A DNA stretch of 64,000 nucleotides from Diogma glabrata (taxonomy: Eukaryota; Arthropoda; Insecta; Diptera; Cylindrotomidae), in contig OY856188.1 of NCBI GenBank assembly GCA_963693315.1, positions 148,879,197-148,943,196 of the forward strand. The letters are read 5' to 3'. How positions within the stretch are numbered: position 1 is the first letter of the stretch; every line of letters begins with the position of its first letter. Of the stretch, positions 9,356 through 19,503 are shown one piece after another. The position numbers and the translations under genes were made by a program. Below the pieces are notes generated by a model. It was not told the origin of the DNA. It saw only the letters and a list, made by a program, of their open reading frames with translations, and did not search any database.

Positions 9356-11325
9356 TTCATCCAATTCGATTATCAGGTACATATGTTATTGAGCTTTAAA
9401 AAAAACAGGAGCTCGGGACACCCCCACCACTTTGTTCACTATCGCTCAAAAACTAATCAGTTCCTTGCCATACATAGTTGCACTTTTTCCAAAGTTAACG
9501 AACGAATGCTATATGTGCTCCCAACAAACATTGAAAAAATTGTGACACAATAAACAGGTGTTCGGGTGGCCCCCGCCACTTGCTTCAATATTGTCCAAAA
9601 ACTAATCAGTTCTTTGTTCTAATCAGTCTCCATCTTTTTTCTAATTGTCATTAAAATAAATTAATGAATGAAGTCTGTATGCTCCCAACAAAATTTAAAA
9701 ACAAAGTGTGAAAAGTCAGCATTTGTATGGTAGACCCCCCACCACTTTGATCAATGTGTCTCAAAAGATGATAGTTATCTTCTCACACTAATTGAATCCT
9801 TTTGCATGTTTCATCATAATCACTTCATTATTGTAGGCTGTAGTGTGCATAAAGACACTGAAAAAACTTCAAAAAGGTTCAAAAAAAATTTTTTACCGGA
9901 AGTGAAAAACCGGAAGTTGCTATGCAGAACTGTTGTGAACCATACTAAATGCTGATGTACCAAGTTTCATTCAATTCGATTATCAGGTACAGATGTTATT
10001 GAGCTTTCGATAAAACAGGTGCTCCGGGGACCCCACACCACTTTGGTCACTATCGCTCAAAAACTAATCAGTTCCTTGTCATACATATTTGCATCTTTTT
10101 CCAAAGTGTCATCAAAATTCATTCACGAACGAATGTTTTATGCTCCCAACAAACATAAAAAACATTAGGTAAAAACCACCTGTTGTATGGTGGACCCCCT
10201 AACCCTTTATCCAATGTACTCCAAACGCTGATAAAATCTTTCTCATGATACTTGAAAGCTTTTACCATACCGTTTCATGAAAATCGATCAGTAATTGTAG
10301 GCTACAGTAGGGATAAACACTTGAAAAAAAAACTTTTTAAGCGGAAGTGACAAACCGGAAGTTGGTATGCAGAAATATTGGAAACTGTACTAAAACCTTA
10401 TATACTAAGTTTCAATAAGATCATAAGCCGGGATTAGAAGTTATTCAAGATTTAAACTTAGAGGTGTTCGGGACCCCCCGCCATTTTGTCCAAATTTAAA
10501 ATGAATCCAGATCTTCATTTTCAAGTGAACCTGTATCATTTGCCAAATTTTCATCAAGATCCTATGCAGAAATGTCACTCACACCCCAATCTCCCCTTTA
10601 TTGGCTATTTGGATGGTCCAAAACAAAAGAAAAAACAAAATTTGGAGTATGTAAGATTTTTTTTCACGATAGATTGCATTACTTCACACAATTTAAAATT
10701 GTGGTGAAGTAAAAACTGGTGTACGTCTGTAATTAATGGAATTTTGTTCGGAGTTTTGTTTGTGGAGTTTTGTAATTAATGGAATTTTTTTCAGTGTCTT
10801 TATTGACAATACAGCCTACAATAAAGAAGTGATTATGATAAAACTTATAAAAAAGGTTTTAATTAGTGTGAGAAGATAATGATAAACTTTTGGGACACAT
10901 TGATCAAATTTGCCCACGTCTACCATACAACTGCTGACTTTTCTCACTTTGTTTTTAAAGTTTGTTGGGAACATACAGACTTCATTCATTAATCAATTTT
11001 AATGACACTTTGAAAAAAGATGGAGACTTAAATAGTAAAGAACTGATTAGTTGGTTTGTGGTTTCGTTACATTCCTGCATAGGATCTTGATTAAACTTTT
11101 GAAAATGATCCAGGTTCTTTTGAAAATGGAAGATCTGGTGTTACAACATTCGTTCGTGAATGAATTTTGATGACAGTTTGGAAAAGGATGCAAATAAATA
11201 TAACAAAGAACTGATTAGTTTTCGAGCGGTATTGAACAAAGTGGTGGGAAGCCCCGAGCACCCGTTTGTTGAAAGCTCAATAGCACCTGTACCTGATAAT
11301 CGAATTATATGAAACTTGGTACATG
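9356..11325. repeat. R1 repeat array with inverted half (foldback-like)
   Basis: 9,356-10,480 contains about two direct R1 units (ccggaagtg modules near 9,897 and 10,340). From about 10,785 to 11,325 the same words appear reverse-complemented: 'ggagacttaaat', 'gaactgattagttt', 'cattcgttcgtgaatgaatt' and 'cctgataatcgaatt'. 10,500-10,590 ('catcaagatcctatgcag') is likewise inverted at 11,065-11,130. The whole forms a large imperfect foldback whose axis is near the hairpin at 10,679-10,712. Short open frames here are chance frames. Confidence 0.7.
10679..10712. repeat. Hairpin at the axis of the R1 foldback
   Basis: The left half 'ttacttcacacaattt' pairs with the right half 'aaattgtggtgaagtaa', with one extra G on the right. 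It lies between the direct and inverted R1 halves and may be the inversion point (inference). Confidence 0.7.
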
Positions 11326-13074
11326 GAAATCCTTTATAAACCAAATTAATTTATTATCATCAATTTGGATTCCACCATGTGTTGTTCCCGTTAATCGTTC
11401 ACTCGAACGCCATGGATTCGGAGACGCCTCCGAAAAAGATTATGGTTGCTGCGTATACATAAGTTTATCGGATAAAGGTAATAGCTGTAATTTACTTTGT
11501 GTCAAGTCGAGAGTTACACCCTCTAAAAACTATACGATTCCTCGCTTGGAATTATGCGCTGCATTGCTTTTGGCAGAAATGATCGATAAAATTCTAAAAT
11601 TTTTAGAATTTAAATTCGATCGGGTTATACTCTGGTCAGACTCTGAAATAACTCTGTTTCATATTTACGCATCACGGTCTAAATATGCTACTTTTGTAGC
11701 AAATATAGAATATTCAAGATTCAGGACTTGTCCGCCCCTAACATGTGGGCGTACATTCCTAGCCAAGAAAATCCTGAGGATTTGGTGTCACGAGGATTAT
11801 TGCCTGGAGAAATAGAATCTTGTCGGCTGTGGTGGAATGGATCAGCATTTTTAACTGATACTCACCAACCTTGGCCTATAGGAAAGTTGAAATTTTCACT
11901 TATATAGACGACACTGAGTTAGCTTCGATTAAAATTTTAGTTGAAGTTACACCTTACACTAACATTTTTGACAGTTATACTGATTATAATAGTATGTTAA
12001 AAATCGCTGCCCTATGCTAAAGATTTTCAAAGAATTGTCGCATCCCTAATGAAATAAAACACGAAAGAATGACATCTTATCCACCTTCTGTGGAAGAAAT
12101 GAATAATGCAATGCAGGATTTGGTTAAACACATGCAACGAGAATGTTATTCCTCTGAATTAAAAGAACTAAACTCCACTTTACTAAATCATTGACTTAGA
12201 AGACTAAGTCCGTTCGGCGTTCATAGATGGTGATGGTATATAATACGGGTAGGTGGACGACTCGAAAACTCAGCTCTTACCTATGATAATATACATCCGA
12301 TTTTATTGCCGTCCAATTTACTTTTCAGCGAAATGTTTGTAAACGTTGGAATTGATTTTTGTGGTCCATTTACAACCAGATCAAAAATCAGGTCCAACGT
12401 AACAACAAAAACGTATGTTGCGCTGTATGTTTATTTTGCACATTTAGAGGTCGTAACAGATCTGACTACCAATGCTTTTATAGCGTTGCTCACGCGGTTC
12501 ATTGGCCGAAGAGGTTGTTGTACAAACATTTATAGCGATAACGCAACCAATTTCATTGGAGCTCAAAGTGAACTCCGTGACTTTCAACGATTATTTGTGT
12601 CAGAGGTCCACAAAAATCAAATCTTGAGATTCTGCTCCGATCACAACATATCTTGGCGTACCATACAACCCAAGTCCCCACATTTTCATACCTTTTTCAA
12701 ACCGGCCATAAAAAGTACCAAGCACCATATTAAACGCGTCTTAGGGAATTACATATGTACCATCGAAGAGTTAGAAACGCTAGTTGTTCAGGTTGAGTCA
12801 TATCTGAATTCGACTCCTGTACATTTTCTTATCAGAATTGCAAAGTAAAAATAAGTGGTTTAAACAACTGGAAAATGTCAAAATAGGTAGTTTGGTACTT
12901 CTTAAAGAAAACAATATCCCTCCAATTAAATGGATTATGGGTCGTATTGTTGAAACTCATCCTGGAAAAGATAGTATAGTTAGAGTTGTTTCGGTAAAGA
13001 CTCCAACTGGAGTATTTAAAAGAGCAATTGCTCGAATTTGTTTAATTCCTCTTAATTCGGTATACGATGAGTAA
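11326..13074 (+). pseudogene. BEL/Pao pol pseudogene (RNase H, integrase, C-terminal domain)
   Basis: Fragments in at least three frames. 11,345-11,815 carries the RNase H-like region typical of Pao (HGFGDASEKDYG, IPRLELCAALLLA, ILWSDSEITL). About 11,740-11,900, in another frame, continues into the linker with the PADLVSRG-type word. 12,306-12,840 is integrase core (GIDFCGPF, IYSDNATNFIGA, SWRTIQPKSPHF). 12,841-13,074 is the terminal domain (GSLVLLKENNIPPIKWIMGR) that follows integrase in this superfamily. The first two integrase acidic residues are visible (D in IDFCGP, D in YSDNAT); the third is in a diverged stretch. Not functional here. Confidence 0.85.
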
Positions 13075-13316
13075 AGGTGATTTAGGCTCATCGGAATTTT
13101 CTATTTAAATCTTGTTTATAACATCGTACCATGTCCATAATTTGGATACAAATGTGAGTTATAAATGTAGTTTAAAATTAAGAAAAGACAAATTATTATA
13201 TGGTTAACATAAAATTTCAATTTAAGACATTATTTTTGACCTATGAAGTAGTGTTCACATTTATTTTAGCATTAAGTTGTGTCGTATATAAAGAAATTTA
13301 AGTTTTTTTGCGTAAT
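13075..13316 (+). other. BEL/Pao 3' non-coding region, left of the gypsy insertion
   Basis: AT-rich, no open frame. It continues across the gypsy insertion at 17,644-17,819, as judged from the target duplication 'atat' on both sides. Confidence 0.5.
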
Positions 13317-13320
13317 ATAT

Positions 13321-13997
13321 TGTAACGACTCTTCGTTGGTTCTTTTAGATTATTGAACAAACACGACAGTAAAAGACAGATCTTTAGTTAACAGAATCTC
13401 AAACTTTATTTGTCATCAAATTACAGCAGCTTCCGTTTTTCCTTACAATAAATTCCAGGGTCTCCAATTTATGTACACTAAACTTCACCGCTTTTCCACA
13501 ATTTGAATCAATAATATTCGGAATGGTAAAATCTGTATTTACTATTCCACTAAGTTCAGATTCTTTCTCTATTAGTACCCAGGCTCAGATACCACCGATT
13601 ATTCCTTAAACTTGCGAATATTTATAAACACTTTTAATTGCAAAAGTAAAAACTGACTATCTGATATTTTTGTTTGCCTATTTATATCGAAAAATAAATA
13701 AATCGAAACTTCTATAATCCACTAGAAATCAATACTACGTAGTCCGTACATCTGAAATAGGCCACACCTGTTTTCATTTATACTTGCATTTGTATTAGCG
13801 AACTCAAATTTAATTTATGCAAAATGTATTAGGTAACTCCTTTTAATTCATTAATGTAAACATTTGTATAACAAATTTAATTTACATCAATTTATGCAAT
13901 ACAATTTGCAATACAAGTAAAAGATTGAAAAAGGAGTTAACTTTTAATTAATGAATGAGTAAATAAAATTAACCCATTCTGGACGAAGTTTATTACA
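13321..13997 (-). repeat. Gypsy 3' LTR (677 bp)
   Basis: It starts 'tgtaacgactcttcg' and ends 'gacgaagtttattaca' on the plus strand. It matches 16,963-17,639 base for base wherever I compared them. In element orientation this is the downstream LTR. Confidence 0.95.
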
Positions 13998-14008
13998 TTG
14001 CCCTCCAT
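13998..14008 (-). other. Polypurine tract of the gypsy element
   Basis: On the minus strand the bases 'aatggagggcaa' lie directly between the stop codon and the 3' LTR, the expected place for the plus-strand primer. Confidence 0.7.
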
Positions 14009-16933
14009 TTAGCTTTGTTCGTCCCGAACAATATCAGAGATCGCATTGGTGCTGTTACCTTGGTACGGTGCCAACCTTTGCAGATGTATCACTTTCATCT
14101 TGGTACGGGGTCCCTTTTGTATGCGGTAGATGACATCATTAATTCGTTTGATTATTTTATATGGGCCTTCCCAATCTGGCTGCAGCTTGGGTGATCTTCC
14201 CTTAGTTCTTCTGGGGTTGTATAGCCATACCAATTCTCCTTCTTGAAAACCGCTACTATTTGCATTTATGTCGTACCTGGTTTTCATTTTGTCACTGGCA
14301 ATCTTAATGTGGTCTCGAACCTGCTGATGGATTTCATTCATCTTCTCCCTTAGTTGTCCCACATAATCTGTTTTCGTGGATACCAGACCTCCAGGGATGC
14401 CAAACTCGATGTCACTAGGAAGATGAAGTTCTCTTCCGAACATGATATTCGCTGGCGTTTCACTTGTCGTATCGTGCACTGCGCTACGATAGGCCATCAA
14501 GAATAACGGAAGATCCTTGTCCCAATTTCTTTGGTTGGCTTCTACTACCTTTGACAAATGTTCTTCCATGGTTCGGTTGAATCGTTCTACCATGCCATCT
14601 GACTGCGGGTTCATAGGTGTAGTTCGTGTTTTTCTAATGCCGAGTGTTCTGCACAGCTCTTCCATCAGTTGAGATTCAAAATTCCTTCCCTGGTCGGTAT
14701 GCAACTCGAGCGGTGTTCCATATCTGCAAACCCATTCATTGACTAATGTTTCCGCGACCGTAACTGCTTCCTGGTTCGGTATTGCATAAGCTTCCGGCCA
14801 TTTTGTAAAGTAATCAATGACCACCATGATGTATTTGTTACCTTTTGTAGTTTCCGGAAATGGCCCCGCGATGTCTATAGCAATTCTCTCCATTGGGGCA
14901 CCCACATTGTACTGCTGCATCTCTCCTCGAGTTCTAGTTTTTGGTCCTTTGCTCGCTGCACAAGTATCGCATCGCCGACACCATTGCTCCACGTCTGTTC
15001 GATACCTTACCCAATAAAACCTCTCCCTTACTTTGGCTAGGGTTTTATTGACTCCCAGGTGTCCTCCAGAAATACTTCCATGCAGCTTTCCCAGTACCTC
15101 TTCCACTCGACTTGAAGGCAACACCAGTTGTTCTAACACTTTCTTTCCATCAGCGGACTCCCATTTTCTTTTTAGTATCCCGTTGTCCATAAATAGTGAG
15201 TCCCATTGCGCCCAGTAGCATTTCACCTCCGTACTTAAAGGTGCGACCTCTTTCCACTCCGGTCGCCTTCCTTCAGTTTTCCAATTCAATATTGGAGCCA
15301 TAGCTGGATCTTCTAGCTGCTCTCTTTTCATTGCCTCGGTACACCAATCGTCAGGAGTTTGGAACTTAATTTGCTTCACTGTCATTGCCTCTTTTCTCTC
15401 AGTCCTGCTACATGGCATGCGCTCCTCAATACAGGGTTTTCTTGAACGATCGTCAGCGTTACAATGTATCCCTTTCTTACGGTGTTCAACGTGGAAATCT
15501 CCTGCCTTTTTGACATCCACTTGCTTGTTTGAAAGATTCATCAACCGGACTGGAACTACTCCTTTTTTTGCAGCTATTAGTGTTTTGCATTCCCTTTGTA
15601 TCCTTTTTTTACGGTGTTCAACACGGCAATCTCCTTCCTTTTTAACATCCACTTGCTTGTTTGAGAGGTTTATTGTCTGGACTGGAACTACTCCTTCTTT
15701 TGCTGCTACTCGTGTTTTGCATTCCCGTCTGATGTGCCCTAGGTTCCCACAGTTCCAGCATCTTACTCTGCTAGATCTACTTCGTTGATTTCGTTCAGGT
15801 TTATCTTCCAAACTTTTGACACGCATGATCACTTCATTAAGCGCTGCTTTTATAGGTTCTTCAGTAACTTCCATCTGACGTACTCTATCTGAACCGTACG
15901 CTCTTTTTCCAGCTTCCATTTGCAGGGCCAATGCTAAGACTTCCGCAGGTAATTTCTTTCCACTTAGATAAAGCTGATTTCTCATTTGTACATCTCGAAG
16001 AGCATTGATAAATGTATCAGCTGCCAGTTCGTCTCGGTGTTCCGCGTTATAGTTTGGATATGACAGATTTACCAGTCTCACAATGTCAGCCTCTAATTCT
16101 TGCAAAGTTTCGCTGACTCCTTGTTTTCGTGTCTTGAGCTGCATGCGATGGAGAGCTTGCATATGACTTTCCCCATATCTTACTTCTAAGGCCTCCATTA
16201 TCTTGCTGTAATCACGCTCTGTCGCTGATAGTGTTTGCAAAATTTCAGCAGCAGGTCCCTTCAATGCCAATATAAGCGCATTTGCTTTTTGCTGGTGATC
16301 AACCCCAGTTGTTGCTATCTCAAATTGCATCTTAAATATCTGGTACGATGTAGATCCATCAAATGCGGGTGTTTTCACTCTAGCTGGGGCTGAAGTAGTT
16401 GATGGATTGATCATGTTACCTGACTTGCCTTGTGCTATTTCTTGGCGTAATTCACTCGAAAGTTTGCGTAATTTCTCTTGTTCTTCGGTAACTGTCCGCA
16501 GCTCCCTTTCCACGTTGTTGATTTTCACCTCTGCACTGGATATACGTGACTCGATTACTTCACGTAGACTTTCTTGCTTTGCCATCATATCAGCAAATTG
16601 TTGTCGTTGCTCTACTTTTTGTTCTGCTGCCTGTTTTTCTTGTCGGGCCATCATATCAGCAAGTTGTTGTTGTTGCTCTAATTTTTGTTGTTGTTGTTGT
16701 GCCATCATTTCTTTCATCAACACCATCATCGGATCAACTGCTGGGGCATTCTGAACTGGAGCTTCCTCCGGCTCTACCTCTATGACCTCTGTGCTTTGGC
16801 CTGCTTCTTCTAAAACTTTACGCAGCCGAAATGCAAGTTCTGCCTTCGTTCCGTGGATTGGAGCATTCCTTTTCTTCAACTCATCCTTCAGCTGGGTCTG
16901 GCTGAGATCACTAATATTTACTGTCTTGACCAT
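14009..16933 (-). CDS. Gag-integrase fusion polyprotein of a non-autonomous Ty3/gypsy element
   Basis: 974 residues from the ATG at 16,933. I prefer it to the upstream ATG at 17,002, which lies inside the LTR and before the primer site. In order: a SAP-like motif (about 5-46), a Q/E-rich coiled coil (about 70-170), the Gag capsid region (about 190-370), a CCHC knuckle (C392, C395, H400, C405), and a 44-residue block present twice (402-445 and 446-489). Then come the RNase H tail word (VEHRKK, CNADD, SRKPC), the integrase zinc-binding domain (H618, H625, then a CxxC near 655), the DDE core D687, D747 and E783 (35 residues between the last two, as in active integrases), and a C-terminal GPYK module. 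No protease, RT (no YxDD) or RNase H core. No stops or frameshifts. Confidence 0.93.
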   Translation of the reverse strand: MVKTVNISDLSQTQLKDELKKRNAPIHGTKAELAFRLRKVLEEAGQSTEVIEVEPEEAPVQNAPAVDPMMVLMKEMMAQQQQQKLEQQQQLADMMARQEKQAAEQKVEQRQQFADMMAKQESLREVIESRISSAEVKINNVERELRTVTEEQEKLRKLSSELRQEIAQGKSGNMINPSTTSAPARVKTPAFDGSTSYQIFKMQFEIATTGVDHQQKANALILALKGPAAEILQTLSATERDYSKIMEALEVRYGESHMQALHRMQLKTRKQGVSETLQELEADIVRLVNLSYPNYNAEHRDELAADTFINALRDVQMRNQLYLSGKKLPAEVLALALQMEAGKRAYGSDRVRQMEVTEEPIKAALNEVIMRVKSLEDKPERNQRSRSSRVRCWNCGNLGHIRRECKTRVAAKEGVVPVQTINLSNKQVDVKKEGDCRVEHRKKRIQRECKTLIAAKKGVVPVRLMNLSNKQVDVKKAGDFHVEHRKKGIHCNADDRSRKPCIEERMPCSRTERKEAMTVKQIKFQTPDDWCTEAMKREQLEDPAMAPILNWKTEGRRPEWKEVAPLSTEVKCYWAQWDSLFMDNGILKRKWESADGKKVLEQLVLPSSRVEEVLGKLHGSISGGHLGVNKTLAKVRERFYWVRYRTDVEQWCRRCDTCAASKGPKTRTRGEMQQYNVGAPMERIAIDIAGPFPETTKGNKYIMVVIDYFTKWPEAYAIPNQEAVTVAETLVNEWVCRYGTPLELHTDQGRNFESQLMEELCRTLGIRKTRTTPMNPQSDGMVERFNRTMEEHLSKVVEANQRNWDKDLPLFLMAYRSAVHDTTSETPANIMFGRELHLPSDIEFGIPGGLVSTKTDYVGQLREKMNEIHQQVRDHIKIASDKMKTRYDINANSSGFQEGELVWLYNPRRTKGRSPKLQPDWEGPYKIIKRINDVIYRIQKGPRTKMKVIHLQRLAPYQGNSTNAISDIVRDEQS
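15470..15731 (-). repeat. 132-bp in-frame tandem duplication at the Gag/RNase H-tail junction
   Basis: The word 'acggtgttcaac' recurs at 15,479 and 15,611, exactly 132 bp (44 codons) apart. Each unit encodes the end of the zinc knuckle (RECKT), a linker (GVVPV, NLSNKQVDVKK) and the start of the RNase H tail (VEHRKK). The duplicated unit therefore spans the deletion junction itself. By eye the two copies differ at about one base in seven. Confidence 0.88.
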
Positions 16934-16942
16934 TGTTTCAAT

Positions 16943-16961
16943 AATCCCACTTCTGACACCA
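16943..16961 (-). other. Primer-binding site, complementary to tRNA-Leu
   Basis: The minus-strand sequence 'tggtgtcagaagtgggatt' begins one base inside the 5' LTR. From memory it is complementary to the 3' end of a eukaryotic tRNA-Leu (CCA preceded by the TCTGACA acceptor strand). An intact site is consistent with recent retrotransposition. Confidence 0.75.
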
Positions 16962-16962
16962 C

Positions 16963-17639
16963 TGTAACGACTCTTCGTTGGTTCTTTTAGATTATTGAAC
17001 AAACACGACAGTAAAAGACAGATCTTTAGTTAACAGAATCTCAAACTTTATTTGTCATCAAATTACAGCAGCTTCCGTTTTTCCTTACAATAAATTCCAG
17101 GGTCTCCAATTTATGTACACTAAACTTCACCGCTTTTCCACAATTTGAATCAATAATATTCGGAATGGTAAAATCTGTATTTACTATTCCACTAAGTTCA
17201 GATTCTTTCTCTATTAGTACCCAGGCTCAGATACCACCGATTATTCCTTAAACTTGCGAATATTTATAAACACTTTTAATTGCAAAAGTAAAAACTGACT
17301 ATCTGATATTTTTGTTTGCCTATTTATATCGAAAAATAAATAAATCGAAACTTCTATAATCCACTAGAAATCAATACTACGTAGTCCGTACATCTGAAAT
17401 AGGCCACACCTGTTTTCATTTATACTTGCATTTGTATTAGCGAACTCAAATTTAATTTATGCAAAATGTATTAGGTAACTCCTTTTAATTCATTAATGTA
17501 AACATTTGTATAACAAATTTAATTTACATCAATTTATGCAATACAATTTGCAATACAAGTAAAAGATTGAAAAAGGAGTTAACTTTTAATTAATGAATGA
17601 GTAAATAAAATTAACCCATTCTGGACGAAGTTTATTACA
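16963..17639 (-). repeat. Gypsy 5' LTR (677 bp)
   Basis: Twin of 13,321-13,997. In element orientation it is the upstream LTR and should hold the promoter. The flanking 4-mer 'atat' at 17,640-17,643 matches 13,317-13,320. Confidence 0.95.
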
Positions 17640-17819
17640 ATATAAAAAAAAAATAATGGTATTTTATGTTTTTAAAATATGTATTCTAGTTGAATTTAAA
17701 TTAAAAAATCTATTTTTAAAATTTAAACTTTGACCCAAGTTTCGTAAAGTAATTTGTAATCTGAATTAAGAAAAACAAATAAATTTAATTTTGAAACAAA
17801 TATTTCAAGGCGCCCGGTA

Positions 17820-18062
17820 TGTTTGGTACGTAAGAATAATAATTTTCGAGCTATAAAAAAAATTAATTCTACTGTGATCACACTTATGCATTGTTTTAAT
17901 CTATAAATTGATATATGTCACCCCTTTTTTTGTCTAAGTTGTCATTCTTGTGGTCAAGGTCATAGTTCATAGTAGCAGTGAAAATTTGTGAAATTAAAAA
18001 TAAAATAAAATTAATCAAAATCTAAGTGTTTTCATAAATAACAAAAATAAATCTTCATTACA
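17820..18062 (+). repeat. Probable BEL/Pao 3' LTR
   Basis: It starts 'tgtttggtacgtaag' just after 'ggcgcccggta', a context I associate with BEL/Pao 3' LTR junctions, and ends 'atcttcattaca'. That is TGT...ACA over 243 bp, a normal LTR length for this superfamily. The partner 5' LTR is not in the window, so the call rests on position and ends only. Confidence 0.5.
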
Positions 18063-18639
18063 TACAGTCCACTAATTAATCGAGAACAACATATGAAACG
18101 GTACCTAGGTTATAAAAGGATTCTATACAACCGACCACCATAACTAATATTAAACGTGACTGCTCTTATGTCAAATTGTTTTTTTGTTTGTTTGTTTTCC
18201 TTTATTTCTCTCAGAGAGAAACAGGTTTGTCTTCCCAAAGACGTGCGTAAATTTTTCATTTGATTCAAAATTGTAAAATTATTGCGAGTTTCTTTTAAAT
18301 CTATAAGAAAAAAACCTACCACAAAAAAATAATAGGTTCTCCCTCCCTGCGACTATATAAAAAGAAATGAGAAAAATGACAGATTAAGATTTGATTCTAA
18401 CCAAACCGACATATAAATTTTTTATCTTTTATCTATTAAAAATAAACTAGCCAATAATGAAAAGTTGGTCGCCAGCTAGTTTTCATAATATACTTTCAGG
18501 ATATATACATAACTTAAATATTTGCACATGGGCATTATAAAATAATAAAATATTCACTATTATAAAATCACTGGAAATAACACAATAAATGTATAGTTAC
18601 GCATAGTTTATGCCTACTGTTTATTTTATTTTTTTATTT
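18063..18639. other. AT-rich stretch, no gene seen
   Basis: No convincing coding frame. The 70-codon frame on the minus strand has no recognisable content. Nothing repeated elsewhere in the window was noticed. Confidence 0.4.
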
Positions 18640-18699
18640 CGATTGTCAAAAATAAGGTGGCTTTTTGCAGAGTTTTTTAAATAGCAAGGCGTCGGGTAA

Positions 18700-19503
18700 G
18701 AATCTACGACAGCTCCGGGTGAAATCTTTGAAAAAGTCGTCTACAATCTTCATATGCAAACGATATGAGATTGACAAAGTTAACAAAAACAAACTACTTG
18801 ATATTTGAAGTGAAAAATAAAAACATGGATGAGTTTCTATCATTTAATCTATTTATAAATAGTCAAGCAATAAAAAGAGTTTATGTAACAGAGTATTTAG
18901 GAGTATTATTTCGTCACCGACAGTAAACTGGATTGGTCCCATCATATCAATAAGATAAAAAGCAAAATCCGAACTAGTAATTTTATTCTACGCAAAATGA
19001 GAGATATTCTATCCCAAAAAATAAAATACATAATTTTTCACTCTCATGTATTAAGCCATATACGGTACTTGCTACCAATTTGGGGAGTCGCAGCAGCTAC
19101 CAGAATAAAAGAACTTCATATTCTAGTGAATAAATGCATACGTAACATAAAGAAACTGAAATTTGATTGCTCAACGAAACTTCTTTACAACAGTAATATT
19201 TTACCTGTAAAAAAGCTAGTAGACCTCGACATTTTGATTTTAATATTCAAAATAAAAAATAATCTTTTGAAAAACAACTTCTTGCTACGTCAAATTAACT
19301 CTATTCACGATTATCCTACTCGCCAAGCAAATGACTACTACATTGATTTCGTTCGCACGGCAAGCGGTCAAAACTCTCTTTTATACAGAGGGCTTACACT
19401 ATATAACTCTCTTCCTGATGGTCTAAAAAATGAACCTAGAATTTCAATATTTAAACCAAAATTAAAGAAATATATATCTGATAACAATTTATGTACAGAA
19501 TAA
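18700..19503 (+). pseudogene. LINE reverse transcriptase, C-terminal fragment
   Basis: Around 18,750-18,910 the plus strand encodes a degenerate 'KTNYLIFEVKNKN' then 'VYVTEYLGVLF', the thumb and post-YxDD region of CR1/Jockey-type RTs. After a frameshift near 18,911, the open frame 18,997-19,503 continues with HSHVLSHIRYLLPIWG, LDILILIFKIKNN and GLTLYNSLPDGLKNE, the typical tail of such ORF2 proteins. It ends with CTE and a stop. The rest of the LINE is missing, as expected of 5' truncation. Its tail resembles the one at 50,754-51,050. Confidence 0.8.

Larger units (their letters stand above)
13321..17639 (-). mobile_element. Ty3/gypsy LTR retrotransposon encoding a Gag-integrase fusion (no PR/RT/RNase H)
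   Basis: 4,319 bp, read on the minus strand. Two 677-bp LTRs with TGT...ACA ends appear identical by eye. A 4-bp duplication 'atat' flanks the element. The primer-binding site is next to the 5' LTR and the polypurine stretch next to the 3' LTR. A single long open frame spans nearly the whole interior. It is short for a gypsy element because the protease, RT and RNase H region is missing. Identical LTRs mean recent integration, so reverse transcriptase must have come from a related autonomous element (inference). Confidence 0.93.
11326..18062 (+). mobile_element. BEL/Pao LTR retrotransposon, 3' part, degraded, with nested gypsy
   Basis: The 5' half (LTR, gag, protease and most of RT) is absent: the element starts abruptly next to R1 at about 11,326, inside the RT/RNase H region. 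The end of RNase H, the integrase and the Pao-specific C-terminal domain follow in order to 13,074. A Ty3/gypsy element is inserted in its 3' non-coding region (13,321-17,639). A likely 3' LTR lies at 17,820-18,062, preceded by the purine-poor but BEL-like word 'ggcgcccggta'. The coding part carries stops and frameshifts, so this is a dead relic older than the gypsy insertion. Confidence 0.7.

Noticed and set aside
14817..16967. Plus-strand frames opposite the gypsy ORF (Cys/Ser-rich, up to 123 codons)
   Set aside because: They are antisense shadows of the CCHC and Q-rich coding region.
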